From the IMG/VR virus record IMGVR_UViG_3300025009_000224, positions 1 through 40,721 of that record: a stretch of DNA of 40,721 nucleotides, one strand, 5' to 3'. The DNA comes from a virus. The stretch's first letter is position 1. Each line of letters begins with the position of its first letter. Below the pieces are notes generated by a model, which was not told the origin of the DNA, made no database searches, and saw nothing but the letters and a program-made list of their open reading frames with translations. A program made the translations under genes and the position numbers. Below, in pieces: positions 38,323-40,721 of the stretch.

Positions 38323-39159
38323 GTGTATAATATTAATCTAGAATTAGAGAGCAGAATTGATAGAGAAAAATATATCGGAAAAATATTCGAATCAAAACAT
38401 TATGGTGAATTTTCAGTTAAAGGCGTATACGGAAAAGACAGAACTGGCACGAAAACTTACGTATGTGAATTTGTAAAAACAAAATACCAATCAATAGTTA
38501 CTGCTGGAAATATTAATAAAGGAAATGCAAAAGATTTATTATTGCCAAGTATTTATAATCATGGATATATAGGAAACTTTTATAATAATGTAAGGGAGTT
38601 GAAGTCCTATGTAACATGGGTAAATATGCTAAAAAGAGTATACAGTAAAGACGAGTTAGTTAAAAATCCTACTTATATTGATGCTTTTATAAATGAACGT
38701 TGGCATTGTTTTAAAAATTTTAATGAAGATTATAGCAAAATACTAGGCGTTGATAAAATTATTGAATATCCTAATATAAAATTTTGCTTAGACAAAGATA
38801 TAATTACAGATACGAAAACTTATAGTTTAAATAATTGCTGTTTTATTCCAGAACAAATAAATAATATTTTTATTAATAAGCAAATTACAAATACTGCAGG
38901 GTATGAGGGTACTTATTATTTAGAAGATGATCTTGTGTATATTTCTGCTGTAAAATATAAAGGTAAGAAAATAAGTCTTGGTAGATTTTTAGATGTAAGA
39001 GAAGCATATGAAAAATATCATATCAAAAAGAAAGAGATACTTTTATTATATTTGAAAGATTTTTATTGGATAGACAGTAAAATTAAAAATGCTTGTTTAA
39101 ACAAATTAGAAAGACAGTATACCCAAACAATAAATAATAATATAAAGGTGGTTATATAG
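38323..39159 (+). CDS. homing-endonuclease-like protein with AP2 DNA-binding domain
   Basis: 278 aa from GTG 38323, with only a weak ribosome binding site. Residues about 90-135 (SYVTWVNMLKRVYSKDE, then YIDAFINERWHCFKNFNED) match the W-x-x-MLKRCY...CEEWxxFxNF module of phage homing-type DNA-binding proteins. Residues about 190-250 (AGYEGTYYLEDDLVYI, LGRFLDVREAYEKYH) form an AP2-like domain similar to that of the HNH protein at 15435. It breaks up the primase-nuclease-polymerase order, as expected of an inserted free-standing homing gene. The catalytic residues are not clear. Confidence 0.7.
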   Translation: MYNINLELESRIDREKYIGKIFESKHYGEFSVKGVYGKDRTGTKTYVCEFVKTKYQSIVTAGNINKGNAKDLLLPSIYNHGYIGNFYNNVRELKSYVTWVNMLKRVYSKDELVKNPTYIDAFINERWHCFKNFNEDYSKILGVDKIIEYPNIKFCLDKDIITDTKTYSLNNCCFIPEQINNIFINKQITNTAGYEGTYYLEDDLVYISAVKYKGKKISLGRFLDVREAYEKYHIKKKEILLLYLKDFYWIDSKIKNACLNKLERQYTQTINNNIKVVI

Positions 39160-40292
39160 TGGCTCGAAAAACAGGCGAAGAATTAGAAAAACTAAAAAAG
39201 AAATATAATGTTCACCAACTCTGGAGTTGGAGTAGATATAATTGTTATAAAAATTCAGTATACGAATTCTATCTTAAATACATAGCAAAAGTAAAAGAAG
39301 ACAGAGATGATGGTATTTATGGGGTAAGTGGTAATGCGTGTCATGGAATTCTAGAGAAATTCTACTCTAAGGAAATCGAATATGAAGATATGCTACAAGA
39401 ATATGAAAACGTATTATTTACATTCAATGCAGGAGAGTTAAAATATGATAGGACTAATGAAGAAAAAAATAATAATATTGCTAATAAGTATGAATCATGT
39501 CTAAGACATTTCTTCCAAAATCATAAAGTTATTAATAACAAAAAAGTAGAAATAGAAAAATTTATTATTGTAAAAGTTAATAATTTTATATTTCAAGGCT
39601 ATATTGACTTTATCCACAAAGAAGACGGTTATTTTATTATCACGGATTGGAAAACTTCAAGCATATATACAGGTAAAAAAATAGACAAAGAAAAAGGACA
39701 GTTGGTTTTATATGCCGAAGCTTTAATACAGCTTGGAGTACCTTTAGAAAAGATAAAAATAAGATGGGATTTCCTAAAATATGTAATTGTAGAAGTGCAA
39801 CAGGCGAATGAAAAAATAGTTGAGAGGAATATTGCGAGGAACGAGATTGGGTCTAGTTTAAAATCAAACGCTAAGATGTGGCTCAAAAAAGCGAAATGTT
39901 ACTCAGACGAAGAAATTGAATCATATTTAGAGTTATTAGTTATGACAAATGATATAAATAGTTTGCCAGAAGACATAAAAATAAAATACAAACTCAGTGA
40001 CTGTTATGTTTATATACCATTCTCACAAGAAGAAATTAAGAAACTCAAGGCAGATATTGTAGATGCTATTGTAGATATTGGCAAAAAAGAATGTGAATAT
40101 ATGAAAACTAAAGATGAAAATGTATGGTGGGAAGAAGTAACTGATTCTGAATCATACTTCTTTGCAAATCTGAGTGGATATAGTGCAAACTTGCATAAAC
40201 CATATGCTGTTTATTTAGAAAAGAGAAAATATTTTAGTTCGGCAGATAATAAAAAGGATGAAGACGATTTAAGTTGGATGGATAACCTATGA
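39159..40292 (+). CDS. RecB/Cas4-like PD-(D/E)XK nuclease
   Basis: 377 aa from GTG 39159, overlapping the previous stop by one base. Early SWSRYNCYKN helix and GNACHGILEKFY are typical of the RecB-nuclease family. The catalytic set is Asp150 (GYIDFI), Asp163-x-Lys165 (TDWKTSS) and Gln about 182 before LVLYAEAL. No four-Cys iron-sulfur cluster is seen. The protein ends DEDDLSWMDNL, sharing the DLSWMD peptide with the ssDNA-binding-like protein, perhaps a docking tail. It likely resects or processes DNA ends in phage recombination. Confidence 0.82.
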   Translation: MARKTGEELEKLKKKYNVHQLWSWSRYNCYKNSVYEFYLKYIAKVKEDRDDGIYGVSGNACHGILEKFYSKEIEYEDMLQEYENVLFTFNAGELKYDRTNEEKNNNIANKYESCLRHFFQNHKVINNKKVEIEKFIIVKVNNFIFQGYIDFIHKEDGYFIITDWKTSSIYTGKKIDKEKGQLVLYAEALIQLGVPLEKIKIRWDFLKYVIVEVQQANEKIVERNIARNEIGSSLKSNAKMWLKKAKCYSDEEIESYLELLVMTNDINSLPEDIKIKYKLSDCYVYIPFSQEEIKKLKADIVDAIVDIGKKECEYMKTKDENVWWEEVTDSESYFFANLSGYSANLHKPYAVYLEKRKYFSSADNKKDEDDLSWMDNL

Positions 40293-40310
40293 GATTAGGA
40301 GGATTATAAT

Positions 40311-40721
40311 TTGATAGAGAATTATGTAAGATACCACGTTCATGACGATACAAGCAATTGCAATGGTTATTCTGATTCTTGTACTAGTTATAAAGAGTAT
40401 ATCAAACTTGCTAAAAAAGAAAAATGTAAAGCATTAGCGTTTTCTAACCACGGAGGAATGTACGATTGGATAAAAAAGAAACAGGATTGTGATAAAGCAG
40501 GAATTAAATACATACATGGTATTGAATCATATATGTGTACTAAATATGAATCAGACGAAAGAGGATATCATATAGGGTTATATGCCAAGAATTATAATGG
40601 AGTATTAGAATTAAATACTTTAAATTCTAAATCTACCTCTAAGGGAAAACTTGAGAACAAAACAGATAGGCATATGTATTATAATCCTAGAATATCGTTT
40701 GAAGACTTAATGAATACAAGC
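40311..40721 (+). CDS. DNA polymerase III alpha subunit, N-terminal PHP domain (cut by window end)
   Basis: TTG 40311 lies eight bases after AGGAGG, and 137 codons are present. The start YVRYHVHDDTSN (His9, His11, Asp12) and ALAFSNHGGMYDW (His47), followed by GIKYIHGIESY, are the PHP-domain metal-binding motifs of bacterial C-family replicative polymerases. The polymerase fingers, palm and the rest lie beyond the window. It completes the operon of SSB-like, RecA-like, helicase, primase, nuclease and polymerase genes. Confidence 0.88.
   Translation, partial: MIENYVRYHVHDDTSNCNGYSDSCTSYKEYIKLAKKEKCKALAFSNHGGMYDWIKKKQDCDKAGIKYIHGIESYMCTKYESDERGYHIGLYAKNYNGVLELNTLNSKSTSKGKLENKTDRHMYYNPRISFEDLMNTS

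Noticed and set aside
39159-40292. Cas4 adaptation nuclease
   Set aside because: The nuclease core is related, but no four-Cys iron-sulfur motif is present and the neighbours are replication genes, so a RecB-like phage nuclease is the safer call.
1-40721. CRISPR array, tRNA genes or integrated prophage borders
   Set aside because: No regularly spaced direct repeats, no cloverleaf sequence noticed, and no integrase or attachment-site duplication seen on reading.

Overview
The window is a stretch of the genome of a tailed bacteriophage of a low-GC Gram-positive (Bacillota) host. The DNA is strongly AT-rich. Almost every gene lies on the + strand and starts a few bases after a strong GGAGG-type ribosome binding site. 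TTG and GTG starts are frequent, and genes are packed head to tail with many ATGA or TAATG overlaps. I see no structural, packaging or lysis genes, no integrase, no tRNA and no CRISPR array. This is the early/accessory part of the phage running into its DNA replication module. The host genus cannot be read from the sequence.

Region 1 (1-7940) holds small genes, many of them zinc ribbons or Cys-rich proteins. They include a three-member paralogous family starting MKCI, a cyclic-phosphate-processing receiver-like protein, a DUF4230-like membrane protein and a nucleotidyltransferase. The one long gap (3712-4200) holds a 15-bp-stem RNA hairpin and the remains of a small zinc-binding gene. Region 2 (7968-18993) starts at an extended -10 promoter in front of a full NAD-dependent DNA ligase (ligA). 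It continues with about 25 small genes, among them an HNH-AP2 homing endonuclease and an orphan VbhA-type antitoxin that keeps the Fic-inhibition motif. Region 3 (19026-22995) is a two-gene operon, an NPPY-type adenine methyltransferase followed by a large DEAH helicase, behind a promoter covered by a long inverted repeat. Region 4 (23008-32339) opens with a perfect consensus promoter and a small lipoprotein. Many small genes follow, with an MmcB-like PD-(D/E)XK protein and a second strong promoter at 29654. Region 5 (32340-40721) is the replication/recombination module: structured RNA, promoter, 24-codon leader peptide, ssDNA-binding-like protein with an acidic tail, Sak4-like RecA ATPase, unknown protein, DnaB-type helicase, DnaG-type primase, a free-standing AP2-domain homing-type protein, RecB/Cas4-like nuclease, and the PHP-domain start of a DNA polymerase III alpha subunit cut by the window end.

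The features most worth attention are the following. An intergenic RNA element occurs in two clear copies (10243 and 32378) with covarying stem bases, plus a third diverged copy (3717). A leader peptide overlaps a hairpin that would hide the ribosome binding site of the ssDNA-binding-like gene. The ssDNA-binding-like protein and the RecB-like nuclease share a C-terminal DLSWMD peptide. The orphan VbhA antitoxin and the operator-controlled methyltransferase-helicase pair are candidate host-interaction systems. Five genes look broken by a single base each (near 1281, 3832, 12627, 28380 and 32040), which points to assembly indels, gene decay, or less likely recoding.
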